Position numbers and translations under genes: made by a program | Origin: Parabacteroides sp. FAFU027 | GTDB lineage: Bacteria; Bacteroidota; Bacteroidia; Bacteroidales; UBA7332 | Assembly (NCBI RefSeq): GCF_022808675.1 | Contig: NZ_JAKZKV010000004.1 | Location: forward strand, 1-64,000 | Direction of reading: 5' to 3' | DNA: 64,000 nucleotides | Notes under the pieces: generated by a model | Seen by the model: only the letters and a program-made list of their open reading frames with translations | Told to the model about the DNA's origin: nothing | The model's database searches: none | Shown: in pieces, positions 15,979-25,441 of the stretch | How the letters are laid out: each line of letters starts with the position of its first letter | How positions within the stretch are numbered: the first letter of the stretch is position 1

Positions 15979-18579
15979 TTAGAATTCCTGACCGATAATG
16001 AAGTGGAAGTTGCTACCACTATATTGTCGGGTCAATGCTCCGGTTGACGACGCTACTTTATCAAATCCGTATGCCCAGTCAATTCCTAAAAGTCCAATCA
16101 TCGGAAGCATGATACGTACACCAACACCAGCAGAACGTTTTAAGGTAAACGGATTGAAATCTTTAATATCAACCCAGGAGTTGCCGGCTTCGAGGAATGT
16201 CAATCCATAAATGGTCGAAGATGGTTGTAAAATGAATGGATAACGCATCTCAAGACCAAGTCGTGAATAGGCATATCCATAACCTGCGTTTGATAAGGAG
16301 CCATTTTGATATCCTCGCAAAGCAACGGTTTCGGTTGCATACATACCAGTATATCCGGTCATACCATCACCTCCCATATAGAAGGTTTCAAATGGCGATT
16401 TCTTATCTTTATTATAGTAACCAACAAATCCATAATCCGCACGGGTAGCTAAGATGAATTTATTGGTAATAGGCATAAATGTACGTGATTTGAATTTCCA
16501 TTTATGATATTCTACCCATTTGTATTTCTCCGCATTGTTCGTGATTTGAGAATAATCTTTTCCGTCAAACAATGAGTAGGGTGGAGTAATTTGAGCTGAT
16601 AACGTGAATGTTGATCCGTAACGGGTAAATGTCGGATTATCAATCGAACTTCTGCTTAAAGTCAGATTCAGGCTGAAATTGTTGCTGTTACCATTAGTTA
16701 CAAGGAAATAATTCCAGTTTTTCATCATATAACGTTGCAAAGATAGCTCTGACTGGAATGAGAAATAGTCATCAGGCCAGGTCAAACGTTTGCCGAACCC
16801 AACAGAAAGCCCCAGCATTTGCATATATTTTTCGGGGTCGATCATTGATGAATAGTCATAATAGCTATTACCGTATCCGCCATAAGAGCTTCCATAATAA
16901 TTGCTGTAATAGTTGTTATAATAGCTGTTATTATAGGTGCTGCTCATTCCGGTCTGTTTACTGTAATATGCCGATACAGATAAAGAGTTGGGACGTTTTC
17001 CTCCAAACCAGGGCTCCATGAAAGAGATACTGTAAGATTGATAATACTTCGCATTGGTCTGTCCACTGATAGTTAGGGTCTGTCCATCTCCTTGTGGTAT
17101 AATTCCCTTATAGGTACTCGGATGCAAGAAGTTTCTCATAGAGAAGTTCGTGAACTTCAGGCTTAATTTACCGATAATACCGGTTTGTCCCCATCCTGCA
17201 GAAAATTCAACCTGATCATTTGCTTTTGATTCCAAACCGTAAAGAATATCCACGGTTCCGTTTTCCTGATTCGGAGTTGGGCGGATATCCATGTTTTCAG
17301 GGTTGAAGTGTCCGGTTTGAGCAATTTCACGAGCCGAACGCTGGATATCTGATTTGTTGAATAGCTGGCCTGGCTTAGTACGAAGCTCACGGCGAATCAC
17401 ATGTTCATACAAGCGGTCGTTACCTTTGATTTCTACTTTATTAATTGTTGCGGGTTTGCCTTCTGTGATACGCATTTCTAGGTCAATGGAGTCGTTAGAA
17501 ACATTAGCTTCAACCGGTTCAAGATTAAAGAACAGATAACCGTTATTCATGTATTCATTAGCAACAGCATCGTCATCTGCCTGAGTTCGGTCGTCAAGCA
17601 TTTTCTGATTATATACGTCTCCCTTCTTCATCCTCAATACCTGATCCAGGTAAGATGACGGGTAAATGGTATTTCCAACCCATTTAATACTGCGGATATA
17701 GTATTTTTTACCTTCGTCAAGAGTCAGGTAAACATTGACCAATTGCTCATTGACTTTAGCTATACTGTCTTTAAGAATAACAGCGTCTCGATATCCCAGT
17801 TCGTTGTATTTCTTAATTATCAATTCTTTATCTGCTGCAAAGTCTGTTTCTACGAATTTCTTTTGACGGAAAAAGTTAAGCAGTTTCCCTTTTTCGTTGG
17901 TTTTTTTCATTACGCGTTGAAGTCTGTTTGCCGTCAATGCCTGATTTCCGTTAATGAAGATATTCTGAACTTTGGTCTTCATTTTACGGTCCACTTCAAT
18001 ATAAACCTGTACCTGATTTTCTTTACTCAGGTCCTCTTTCTGCTCAATTTTGACATCCACATTACGGAATCCTTTTTCTTCGTAATGTTTTTGAATCACT
18101 TTTTTTGCCCGGTCAATGATGTTTGGGGTAATCTGGTTACCTTTAACCAAACCCAGTTTTGACTCTATATCGTCTTTATCAGACTTTTTCATTCCGATAT
18201 AATTAATCTCGGAGATGCGGGGGCGCTGCTTGAGCGCTATATCAAGCCAAATCTTGTTTTTGTAGATTTTAGTTGCCTTGATTTGTACATCGGAGAAAAG
18301 ACCATGTTTCCAGAAACGTTTCACTGCATTGGTGATGTCATCTCCCGGAACAGTAATCTGCTGACCAACTGTTAGCCCTGAAAAGCCAATAATCACGTAG
18401 TCTTCATAATTCTTTACACCTGAAACGGTAATACCTGCAATCTCATATTTTTGAGGAGAATTGTTGTATTGAATAACCGGATTAACAATGGTGTCTTGTG
18501 TGGCTGTTTGTTGCGCATTAACTATTGCGCATCCGGCAATAAAGGCAATCGTGAAAATAAGTTTCTTTAGCATTTGCAT
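15979..18579 (-). CDS. bamA: outer membrane protein assembly factor BamA
   Basis: An 866-residue Omp85-family protein, the central channel of the BAM complex that inserts beta-barrels into the outer membrane. Seen directly: a signal peptide (ending CAIVNAQ), an N-terminal periplasmic part of about five POTRA domains (about 45-450), and a C-terminal barrel containing the lid motif ALRGYQNGS and ending in a terminal Phe (IIGQEF). A Tyr/Ser/Gly-rich stretch around residues 540-570 looks like an extended surface loop. An in-frame ATG six bases in is an equally good start. The stop of uppS lies 23 bases upstream. Confidence 0.96.
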   Translation of the reverse strand: MQMLKKLIFTIAFIAGCAIVNAQQTATQDTIVNPVIQYNNSPQKYEIAGITVSGVKNYEDYVIIGFSGLTVGQQITVPGDDITNAVKRFWKHGLFSDVQIKATKIYKNKIWLDIALKQRPRISEINYIGMKKSDKDDIESKLGLVKGNQITPNIIDRAKKVIQKHYEEKGFRNVDVKIEQKEDLSKENQVQVYIEVDRKMKTKVQNIFINGNQALTANRLQRVMKKTNEKGKLLNFFRQKKFVETDFAADKELIIKKYNELGYRDAVILKDSIAKVNEQLVNVYLTLDEGKKYYIRSIKWVGNTIYPSSYLDQVLRMKKGDVYNQKMLDDRTQADDDAVANEYMNNGYLFFNLEPVEANVSNDSIDLEMRITEGKPATINKVEIKGNDRLYEHVIRRELRTKPGQLFNKSDIQRSAREIAQTGHFNPENMDIRPTPNQENGTVDILYGLESKANDQVEFSAGWGQTGIIGKLSLKFTNFSMRNFLHPSTYKGIIPQGDGQTLTISGQTNAKYYQSYSISFMEPWFGGKRPNSLSVSAYYSKQTGMSSTYNNSYYNNYYSNYYGSSYGGYGNSYYDYSSMIDPEKYMQMLGLSVGFGKRLTWPDDYFSFQSELSLQRYMMKNWNYFLVTNGNSNNFSLNLTLSRSSIDNPTFTRYGSTFTLSAQITPPYSLFDGKDYSQITNNAEKYKWVEYHKWKFKSRTFMPITNKFILATRADYGFVGYYNKDKKSPFETFYMGGDGMTGYTGMYATETVALRGYQNGSLSNAGYGYAYSRLGLEMRYPFILQPSSTIYGLTFLEAGNSWVDIKDFNPFTLKRSAGVGVRIMLPMIGLLGIDWAYGFDKVASSTGALTRQYSGSNFHFIIGQEF

Positions 18580-18602
18580 TGAATATTCTTCGGTTAGCTC
18601 GA

Positions 18603-19343
18603 TTATTTTACTTGTTCACTTGTCTTTCCGAAACGTCGTTCACGTGTCTGGTAAAAGCAAATGGCTTTATAGAGACTTTCGGCATTAAAATCAGGCCAAA
18701 ATTCATCAGTGAAATAAAGTTCGGTATAAGCAGCCTGCCACAGCAGGAAGTTACTGATGCGGATTTCCCCGCCTGTGCGAATCATCAGGTCAGGATCCGG
18801 AATTTCTTTGGTGGTTAGCATTTGACTAAATAAGGATTCGTCAATCTCTGACGGATCAAGTTTCTCCTCTTTTGCCAAAGTCGCAATCTTTTGCGCTGCG
18901 TTTAATATTTCCCAACGGGACGAATAGCTCAAAGCCAGTACCAGCGTTAGTCCGGTATTCTGAGACAGATCGTCAATGCAGTTGAATAATTTTTCGCGAA
19001 CTTCCGGGAAAAGTCTTTCAGTATCCCCGATAACCTTCATCCGGATGTTATTTTTATTCAGGTTCGCTTTTTCGTGCTCGATGGCATGAACCAGCAATCC
19101 CATCAATGCCTGAACTTCCTCATCTGGTCTGTTCCAGTTTTCACTCGAGAATGTGTACAGTGTAAGGTATTCAATTTTCAGATCAACAGCAGCTTCAATA
19201 ACCTTACGTACACTTTCTACACCGTATTGGTGGCCATAACTTCGGGGCTTGCCATGAAGTTTAGCCCAGCGTCCGTTTCCATCCATGATAATGGCGATAT
19301 GGCGAGGGAGCTTTTGAGGATCTATCTGTGTTTTTAATGTCAT
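18603..19343 (-). CDS. uppS: isoprenyl transferase (undecaprenyl diphosphate synthase)
   Basis: A 246-residue cis-prenyltransferase that makes undecaprenyl diphosphate, the lipid carrier for cell-wall and O-antigen units. Seen directly: [20 protein letters not shown] (with the catalytic Asp), [23 protein letters not shown], and [20 protein letters not shown] near the C-terminus. Its start codon overlaps the stop of the upstream beta-barrel gene by one base (TAATG), indicating coupling. bamA follows by 23 bases. Confidence 0.96.
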   Translation of the reverse strand: MTLKTQIDPQKLPRHIAIIMDGNGRWAKLHGKPRSYGHQYGVESVRKVIEAAVDLKIEYLTLYTFSSENWNRPDEEVQALMGLLVHAIEHEKANLNKNNIRMKVIGDTERLFPEVREKLFNCIDDLSQNTGLTLVLALSYSSRWEILNAAQKIATLAKEEKLDPSEIDESLFSQMLTTKEIPDPDLMIRTGGEIRISNFLLWQAAYTELYFTDEFWPDFNAESLYKAICFYQTRERRFGKTSEQVK

Positions 19344-20017
19344 TATTTATTCTTATTACATCTGCATCCGCGTTCCCAGAAATCAAACGTCAGATTAAAT
19401 TTCAGGTATGATACCCAATCGTTATTTTTAAAAATGCTGCTATTTGCCTTATATGGATTATCCAGTGATGGATCTCCTTCAAAGTTATCTTTGAACATCA
19501 TATTGGCCGAATATTCCAAACCAACACTCCACCGATGAAAAATCTTATACTTAATACCTACACCGATTGGTAAATAGGGTATTACTGACCCGTTTACGAA
19601 GTTTGTACCAATTCCGGTGAAAATGTAAGGTGTAAAACGTCGCGTCTCCTTATATTCAAAACTATCGCTATAGCTGAAAAAACTGTATTCCAAATGTGCA
19701 TTTGCATCAAAATAGTTAATCGTTTTAGATGCTACATTTGGGTCCGGCAGATTTTCTTTAATCGGATCGTAAGCGGCATTCGCACTTAACAAATCCAGTT
19801 TCAAAGCCGTACGGAAGTTGAAATTCCGACGGAGACTGATGCCAAACACTGACTGCGGTTTCTGAAAATAGGCATAGTTATTGGCATCGCCACTATAAAA
19901 AGAAGCTCCTGCTGTTGGGCCTATCTCATAAAGATATTGCTGTGCATTAGCAGATTCTGACAAACCGAGAACGATACAGGTCAGTACGATTATTTTTATT
20001 GTAAGTTTCATCTTCAA
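19343..20017 (-). CDS. outer-membrane beta-barrel protein (DUF6089-like)
   Basis: A 224-residue exported protein with a signal peptide (ending SANAQ) and alternating strands such as [17 protein letters not shown] and [20 protein letters not shown], which suggest a small outer-membrane barrel. The segment [20 protein letters not shown] is typical of Bacteroidota barrels encoded directly before uppS, often called DUF6089. The C-terminal [14 protein letters not shown] is unusual in having two Cys. Coupled by one-base overlap to uppS. Function unknown; the context points to envelope biogenesis. Confidence 0.8.
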   Translation of the reverse strand: MKMKLTIKIIVLTCIVLGLSESANAQQYLYEIGPTAGASFYSGDANNYAYFQKPQSVFGISLRRNFNFRTALKLDLLSANAAYDPIKENLPDPNVASKTINYFDANAHLEYSFFSYSDSFEYKETRRFTPYIFTGIGTNFVNGSVIPYLPIGVGIKYKIFHRWSVGLEYSANMMFKDNFEGDPSLDNPYKANSSIFKNNDWVSYLKFNLTFDFWERGCRCNKNK

Positions 20018-20085
20018 TGGCTATTAACGTTATCTATAAATAACGCCAAACCGTTATCTTCAGTATTTACGGCTAATAAAGATTA

Positions 20086-21471
20086 CTACTTATTAAGAAA
20101 GCCAAAGCGATTGATACGACCTCTCCAGATCTCTTTTACCGGTCCTGATTGGTTATACCCTCCAAAAATCCACACGAAATCATTAGCATCTACATAAGTT
20201 GATGCATTGGCGCGTGCAACAAATGTTTTCGGAAGATTTATCATAGAATCCTGCTTTTGCCAGGAGATACCGTTATCAATAGAGGTGTACATATCATTAT
20301 TATATGCACTGCTTCCCTGACCTCCGGCTACCACCATTTTACCATCATAATAGAAAGCTATAGCTCCTTTCCGGGCAGAGAATCCTTTGTAATATTTCGC
20401 ATAACTGTAATAGTTATTGATGTTAGCAGCATATTGTAATTCACCGTAACTATCCCAATACATTTGATAAACGTAAGGTTTTAAAATACCATCTTCTTCA
20501 ATAGCACCAATTACAGTTAATTTATTTGATTTAGTTCCTGGTTTTATTATCACAGAGAAGTCACTAACCGGAAACTTCTCCTGTTCGTCGGAAGCTGTAA
20601 TGTCACGACAATTGGTAAACGAATTACCATCGGTAGTGTAAGCCAGGTAATATTTGCCTCCCACTGCTTTTTCAACCATTAAGCGGCTGTCGCCAGTCGG
20701 TCCGTTGATCGCTCCCAATATGGCTACAAATCCGGTTTCGGGGATTGCTGTCTGTGCCCAGGACTTACCATCTGTGGATTTGTAAAGTTGCTGACTGGAA
20801 GTGGTTATATACAATGCTCCGTTAAATGCGGTGATTGAGTTGACATCTGCATTAGCAGGAAAGCCGCTTAAACTCTCGCTGTTCCATTGTATGCCATCCC
20901 CTTGAGCTGAACTCCACAGAGAAAATCCTGTGCCTGCATCAAAGTAGGTAAGGAATTTATCTTGAAAAGCGACTGTTTTGCTTGAGTTATATGAGAAATT
21001 CCAGGCGGATGAGTTAAGCATTTGCCAATCCAATGAGTCTGGCACCTGTTGGTGTACATTCAGTTTTACCTCGTAGGTCTTAGATGTCTTTCCATCATAC
21101 GCTACGACTTTTATATGGAACGGATTGGCAAATTTGATTGAATCAGTAGAAGAATATGTTGCAGAATCTGTTCCGGAGTAATAGATAGTCGCTTTTGAAG
21201 CTGAAGCAAACGAAATGGTTGCCAGTAATTTAGTCTTCAGGCTCGTGCCAACAGGGAGGGAGTCCGCATTGTAAATCAGGTTTTGATTCTGATCAATCGT
21301 AAAATGAACCAGGCTCAGATTAGCTGCAACCGAGTCATTTTCGACAAGCTTGAATGATGTGATTTCAGCATCAGTTGACAGGTCTGTAGAACTGCTATCG
21401 GTGCTGTTACAAGCGATAAGGGCAAAGAGAAAGGAAAAGAGACTTAAACGAATGAGCTTATTTATTTTCAT
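20086..21471 (-). CDS. lipoprotein with N-terminal DUF4958/6242-like region and beta-propeller-like repeats
   Basis: A 461-residue predicted lipoprotein. I place the start at 21471 because it gives a lipoprotein signal (FALIACNS, lipidated Cys about residue 21) after a Ser/Thr/Asp-rich linker; an earlier in-frame ATG would bury it. The mature part begins with an Ig-like region (EITSFKLVENDSVAANLS) ending VKLNVHQQVPDSL. It continues with repeats containing STDGKSWAQT, TTDGNSFTN and SIDNGISWQKQD, i.e. BNR/Kelch-like propeller blades. It resembles Bacteroidota DUF6242 proteins; function unknown. Confidence 0.78.
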   Translation of the reverse strand: MKINKLIRLSLFSFLFALIACNSTDSSSTDLSTDAEITSFKLVENDSVAANLSLVHFTIDQNQNLIYNADSLPVGTSLKTKLLATISFASASKATIYYSGTDSATYSSTDSIKFANPFHIKVVAYDGKTSKTYEVKLNVHQQVPDSLDWQMLNSSAWNFSYNSSKTVAFQDKFLTYFDAGTGFSLWSSAQGDGIQWNSESLSGFPANADVNSITAFNGALYITTSSQQLYKSTDGKSWAQTAIPETGFVAILGAINGPTGDSRLMVEKAVGGKYYLAYTTDGNSFTNCRDITASDEQEKFPVSDFSVIIKPGTKSNKLTVIGAIEEDGILKPYVYQMYWDSYGELQYAANINNYYSYAKYYKGFSARKGAIAFYYDGKMVVAGGQGSSAYNNDMYTSIDNGISWQKQDSMINLPKTFVARANASTYVDANDFVWIFGGYNQSGPVKEIWRGRINRFGFLNK

Positions 21472-21513
21472 TTTCGTGTGCATTGCATGAGTTAAAGTCG
21501 GGAATAAGAGCTG

Positions 21514-21521
21514 CAAAAATA
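21514..21521 (-). promoter_or_regulatory. -7 element (TATTTTTG) before the lipoprotein gene
   Basis: TATTTTTG on the minus strand, about 43 bases before the start at 21471, matches TAnnTTTG. No TTTG box is found at the right distance, so support is partial. Confidence 0.35.
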
Positions 21522-21700
21522 GAAACAATTTTGGGTTAGAATCTACATCATCCAAGTATTACATTGAAAATTTAGAAATATTAGCGATGAAAATTCAGAA
21601 TCCTTTATTATAAAAGAAAGAGACGCAGAATAAAGGGATAGTGCTGCATCCGGGAGAGCTGTGTTTCTGTATTTTGAGATGAGTTTTATTGAAAACGAAA

Positions 21701-21776
21701 AAGGTTGTCTCACGACAACCTTCAACCTTTTATTAACCTTAAATCTAATACCATGAAAAACATGATGCAAAGATAA
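21701..21776 (+). other. hairpin followed by a 7-codon mini-ORF (MKNMMQR)
   Basis: In a 450-base gap (21472-21921) without a gene, AAGGTTGTC / GACAACCTT form a 9-bp hairpin (21701-21722). The mini-ORF ATG-AAA-AAC-ATG-ATG-CAA-AGA-TAA (21753-21776) follows on the plus strand. On the minus strand the hairpin ends in TTTTTCGTTTT and could terminate the rlmI-like transcript, whose stop is about 200 bases away. No forward gene follows the mini-ORF. I see nothing else in the gap. Confidence 0.35.
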
Positions 21777-21921
21777 AGGTTTTATGTTATTCAGCATAAT
21801 TCTCGTTTGAGAAAATCGCTATGTTTTAACTCATTTAACAGTCGAGTGTTATTTTGAAAGGGCTCGTTTATTTTCATGTATAGATTGAATGCATTGTCCT
21901 TTCAAAATGTAAGCAAATGAC

Positions 21922-23106
21922 CTATTCAACGTACAACACCAGTCCTTTCAGGTATTCGCCTTCGGGATGATAAATGTTGATCGGGTGATCGGCCGGCTGT
22001 GTAAGCTGATGCAAAATTCGCACCTTACGTCCAGATTGAGCTGCTGCGCTAAATACCGCTAGTCTGAAATTATCCTTGCTTACGACCTGTGAACACGAGA
22101 ATGTGAACAGAATGCCTCCGGGCTTAATCTTGCGGAAGGCTTTTGCATTCAGCTTTTGGTAGCCCTGGAGCGCATTGCGCAGTACATCTTTATGTTTTGC
22201 AAATGCAGGTGGGTCAAGAATGATGAGATCGTAATTATCCCCCATATTGTCCAAAAACTTGAAAGCGTCCACCGCAAAAGCTTCGTGGCGTGGATCACCC
22301 GGGAAATTAAGCTCAACGTTTTTATTGGTAAGTTCGATGGCTTTGCCGGAGCTGTCCACAGAATGCACCAGTTTGGCATTTCCACGCATTGCATAAAATG
22401 AGAATCCACCGGTATAGCAGAACATATTGAGTACGGAACGACCTGCTGAGTATTTCTCCAGCAACGAACGGTTGTCGCGCTGATCCACGAAGAAACCGGT
22501 TTTCTGGCCTTTGAGCCAGTCGGCATGAAACTTCAGGCTATTCTCAACGGCAACCGGCTCGGCATGTCCGCCCAACAGAAATCCGTTCTCCTGACCCAGT
22601 TCGGCTTTATAAGGAAGTGTAGTTTCCGATTTATAGTAGATATTTTGCAAATCGTTACCCATCACCTCTTTCATGGCTTTGGCTACTTCATGTCGGGCAA
22701 AGTGCATGCCGGGAGAGTGTGCCTGCATGACGGCAGTTCCCGCATACACATCTACGATTAATCCGGAGAGGTTGTCACCTTCACCATGTACCAAACGATA
22801 TGCGTTATTTTGCTCTCCTGCAACCAATCCCAGGGTTTTACGCAGTTCGAAGGCAGCCTTAAGCCGTTTTACCCAAAACTGGTGATCGATCGCTTCCTGC
22901 TCGAAGGAAAGGACGCGTACTGCAATGCTGCCAATCTGCGCGTGACCGATGGCGATGAACGTTTTTTCAGCGGTGTAAACTTCCACCACTTCGCCTTCTT
23001 CCGGATTTCCCTCCGCACGGGCGATTGCCCCGGAGAAAACCCAGGGATGGAAACGTTTCAACGATTGGTCTTTGCCGGATTTGAGAAATATTTTTTTGTA
23101 TGACAT
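21922..23106 (-). CDS. class I rRNA methyltransferase, RlmI/RlmK-like (PUA + SAM domain)
   Basis: A 394-residue SAM-dependent methyltransferase related to RlmI, which makes 5-methylcytosine in 23S rRNA. Seen directly: an N-terminal PUA domain (KRFHPWVFSGAIARAEG), a middle RNA-binding EEHEE-like domain, FFVDQRDNRSLL, the SAM motif NMFCYTGGFSFYA, and the catalytic region LDPPAFAKHK. Only one base separates it from the exonuclease gene, and one more separates that from the DUF5063 gene, giving a three-gene operon read leftward. Confidence 0.9.
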   Translation of the reverse strand: MSYKKIFLKSGKDQSLKRFHPWVFSGAIARAEGNPEEGEVVEVYTAEKTFIAIGHAQIGSIAVRVLSFEQEAIDHQFWVKRLKAAFELRKTLGLVAGEQNNAYRLVHGEGDNLSGLIVDVYAGTAVMQAHSPGMHFARHEVAKAMKEVMGNDLQNIYYKSETTLPYKAELGQENGFLLGGHAEPVAVENSLKFHADWLKGQKTGFFVDQRDNRSLLEKYSAGRSVLNMFCYTGGFSFYAMRGNAKLVHSVDSSGKAIELTNKNVELNFPGDPRHEAFAVDAFKFLDNMGDNYDLIILDPPAFAKHKDVLRNALQGYQKLNAKAFRKIKPGGILFTFSCSQVVSKDNFRLAVFSAAAQSGRKVRILHQLTQPADHPINIYHPEGEYLKGLVLYVE

Positions 23107-23107
23107 A

Positions 23108-23731
23108 TTATTCGGTTAATGAATTCGGTTTGGTGTTCAGGTTTTCTTCGATCTCTTGCTCGGTTTGTATCAGTGTTTGATAGATCCGAAGGGATGCCCA
23201 GGCATCGGTAGCTGCATATTTCTTTTGAGCTTCGGTCAGCACATCGGCCTCCCAGTTGGTGAGGCGCTGGCTTTTCGATATTTTCTGGCGGAAAAGCAGG
23301 GCAAATATTTTTTGTAGGCTGTTGTCGAGGATGCCGTATTGTTTTACGAAATGCTGAAGTTCGACTTGCCCTTTGGGGATAAACGGCGTTCTTCGGCCCA
23401 AAGCTACAAAGTCATCCTTGATCGCCAAGCCAATCTTCTTGACCTTTTCGTCGGTAAGCAATGAAATGACGGATGCCGGCAGCCCGATGTGGTTGAGCCG
23501 GAACAAGAAGCAGGTGTCTGCGGTAGAGAGTTGAAGCAGGCATACCTGGTGACGCACACCTTTCTTAAAGGCGGGGCGGGTCTCGGTGTCAAAACCGATT
23601 TCTTCGAATTTTGACAGATAGGCAACTGCCTTGTTGGCCTCTTCTTCGGACTGGACTACAAAGATCCGCCCTTCGAATAGCACCACCGGCAGAGTGTTTA
23701 TCTCCTCTTTTGTGATATTTGAATGAGTCAA
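23108..23731 (-). CDS. 3'-5' exonuclease domain protein (RNase D-like, DEDDy)
   Basis: A 207-residue single-domain 3'-5' exonuclease. Seen directly: IGFDTETRPAF with the first acidic pair (about 48-58), KIGLAIKDDFVALG with the second Asp, and KYAATDAWASLRIY as the Exo III motif with Tyr and Asp. The HRDC domains of full RNase D are missing, so it is the short stand-alone form common in Bacteroidota. It is wedged between the rlmI-like and DUF5063 genes with one-base gaps, suggesting a shared RNA-related role. Confidence 0.9.
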   Translation of the reverse strand: MTHSNITKEEINTLPVVLFEGRIFVVQSEEEANKAVAYLSKFEEIGFDTETRPAFKKGVRHQVCLLQLSTADTCFLFRLNHIGLPASVISLLTDEKVKKIGLAIKDDFVALGRRTPFIPKGQVELQHFVKQYGILDNSLQKIFALLFRQKISKSQRLTNWEADVLTEAQKKYAATDAWASLRIYQTLIQTEQEIEENLNTKPNSLTE

Positions 23732-23732
23732 C

Positions 23733-24353
23733 TTATTCCCAATTTTTCAATTCCTGATCAATATCGTCAGACTCCCACTGGTTGTGGCCAAACCAGTCGC
23801 CCTGACCCTCTTTTTCACTGTCGGTCTCATCTTCAAGTTCGTCTTCGTTAAAGCGGAGGTTGTGCAACGCCGCGAGACCGTTTACCAGTTTCTGTCCCCA
23901 GAAAGCGGCAAAGTTATCCTTGCAGGTGAGAAGGGCATCGTTCATCGACGGTTCGTAACCGATGCTATATACCATGGTGAAGTTTTTGATATCTTGGTAG
24001 ATGTCGGCCAAATCCTCCGAAATGTTGGCAATCACGGCTGTATCGCTGAATTTCATTTCGGGGTGGAAGGTAACCAAATAGTCGTCTTTGCTACCCAAGA
24101 TGGATGCAACCGTATTGGCAATCATGCCGTAAGCCTCTTCGGTGACAAACTCTTCGGCCGGTTCCTCATTTTCGGCAACGCTGTCGGGCAACAGGGTCGC
24201 TTTCAGGTAAAGAAGAGGCAGAAGTTTCACGCAGCGATCGACGAACTCGGTGCGGCTATATTCCGTGGCCTGTTCGAGCAGGCGGCAATATTCCACACCG
24301 ACCGTTACGAACTCAACGACATTTTTTGAAAATACGACTTGGTTTGATTCCAT
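23733..24353 (-). CDS. DUF5063 domain protein
   Basis: A 206-residue, acidic, mostly helical protein matching the Bacteroidota DUF5063 family, with YSRTEFVDRCVKLLPLLYLK near the N-terminus and a very acidic C-terminal tail (EDELEDETDSEKEGQGD). No catalytic motif is visible. It is the first gene of the operon with the RNase D-like and RlmI-like genes, an association I have seen as typical in the phylum. Function unknown; RNA metabolism is a guess from context. Confidence 0.8.
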   Translation of the reverse strand: MESNQVVFSKNVVEFVTVGVEYCRLLEQATEYSRTEFVDRCVKLLPLLYLKATLLPDSVAENEEPAEEFVTEEAYGMIANTVASILGSKDDYLVTFHPEMKFSDTAVIANISEDLADIYQDIKNFTMVYSIGYEPSMNDALLTCKDNFAAFWGQKLVNGLAALHNLRFNEDELEDETDSEKEGQGDWFGHNQWESDDIDQELKNWE

Positions 24354-24372
24354 TTTGTCCGAATAATTTGGG

Positions 24373-24380
24373 CAAAAGTA
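24373..24380 (-). promoter_or_regulatory. -7 element (TACTTTTG) of the DUF5063 operon
   Basis: TACTTTTG on the minus strand, 19 bases before the DUF5063 start, matches TAnnTTTG. The divergent gene has its own -7 box at 24427. Confidence 0.5.
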
Positions 24381-24426
24381 GCAAAATTAATTCACTCTAA
24401 CAGTGTGCCCCATATTGAAATTTGAG

Positions 24427-24434
24427 TACCTTTG
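24427..24434 (+). promoter_or_regulatory. -7 element (TACCTTTG) of the nucleotidyltransferase gene
   Basis: TACCTTTG matches TAnnTTTG. Twenty bases upstream is TGTG rather than TTTG. It lies 47 bases before the ATG at 24482 and supports that start over an in-frame ATG at 24422, which would precede the promoter. Confidence 0.5.
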
Positions 24435-24481
24435 CGACGTTTTTCACACACATATTACCACTAACTAATTTATTATCACGC

Positions 24482-25384
24482 ATGAAACCTACATTATTTG
24501 TATTGGCAGCTGGTATGGGAAGCCGTTACGGTGGCCTTAAACAAATGGATGGTCTTGGCCCTAATGGTGAGACTATCATGGACTATTCAATCTACGATGC
24601 TGTACGCGCCGGATTCGGTAAAATTGTATTCGTTATCCGTCACAGCTTCGAAGATGACTTCCGCAACAAAATCATTAACAAATACACTGACGTTGTTCCA
24701 GTAGAATTGGTATTCCAGGAGTTGGATTATCTTCCTGCCGGATTTACCCTGAATCCTGAGCGTGCAAAACCATGGGGTACCAACCACGCTGTATTGATGG
24801 GTAAAGACGCTATCAAAGAGCCTTTCGCTGTTATCAATGCCGATGACTTCTACGGTCGTGAGAGCTTCGCTATCCTGGCTGACGCTTTGAAAGGATTGAA
24901 CGGCAAGAAAAACGAATATTGCATGATCGGTTACCGCGTAGGTAACACTCTTTCTGAGAGTGGTGCTGTAGCTCGCGGTGTTTGTGCAGTAGATGCTGAC
25001 GACAACCTGACTACCGTTGTTGAGCGCACTCACATCGAGCGCATCGACGGCGAAGTGAAATACAAAGATGAAAACGACCAGTTTGTGGCTATCGCTGACA
25101 ACACTCCTGTTTCAATGAATATGTGGGGATTCACTCCTGACTACTTCGATTACTCTGAGTCTTTCTTCAAAGAGTTCCTGAAACAAAATGCTGATAACAT
25201 CAAAGCTGAGTTCTTCATTCCTTTGGTGGTAAATGATCTGATCAACTCAAATACCATCAAACTGAAAGTATTGGATACTCCTTCTAAATGGTTTGGCGTA
25301 ACTTACGCTGCTGACCGTCCTGAAGTAGTGGCTAAAATCAACGCGTTGATCGAAGCCGGCGAATATCCTGCTAAACTTTGGTAA
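24482..25384 (+). CDS. sugar-phosphate nucleotidyltransferase
   Basis: A 300-residue GT-A-fold NTP transferase. Seen directly: LAAGMGSRYGGLKQMDGLG, the nucleotide-binding loop at the very start, FAVINADDFYGRE with the metal-binding Asp pair, and PVSMNMWGFTP. These are typical of Bacteroidota proteins annotated as UTP- or GTP-sugar-phosphate nucleotidyltransferases; the sugar is unknown. Codon use is unusually regular and C-ending (GGT, CGT, AAA, ATC), suggesting strong expression. A strong terminator follows within 25 bases. Confidence 0.85.
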   Translation: MKPTLFVLAAGMGSRYGGLKQMDGLGPNGETIMDYSIYDAVRAGFGKIVFVIRHSFEDDFRNKIINKYTDVVPVELVFQELDYLPAGFTLNPERAKPWGTNHAVLMGKDAIKEPFAVINADDFYGRESFAILADALKGLNGKKNEYCMIGYRVGNTLSESGAVARGVCAVDADDNLTTVVERTHIERIDGEVKYKDENDQFVAIADNTPVSMNMWGFTPDYFDYSESFFKEFLKQNADNIKAEFFIPLVVNDLINSNTIKLKVLDTPSKWFGVTYAADRPEVVAKINALIEAGEYPAKLW

Positions 25385-25406
25385 TCCACACAGATTAATA
25401 TATATG

Positions 25407-25440
25407 AAAGCCGCTTCCTGATTGGGGAGCGGCTTTTTTT
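25407..25440 (+). terminator. terminator after the nucleotidyltransferase gene
   Basis: Stem AAAGCCGCTTCC with its near-full complement, a short loop, and a run of eight Ts. It directly abuts the convergent gene ending at 25442. Confidence 0.9.
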
Positions 25441-25441
25441 G

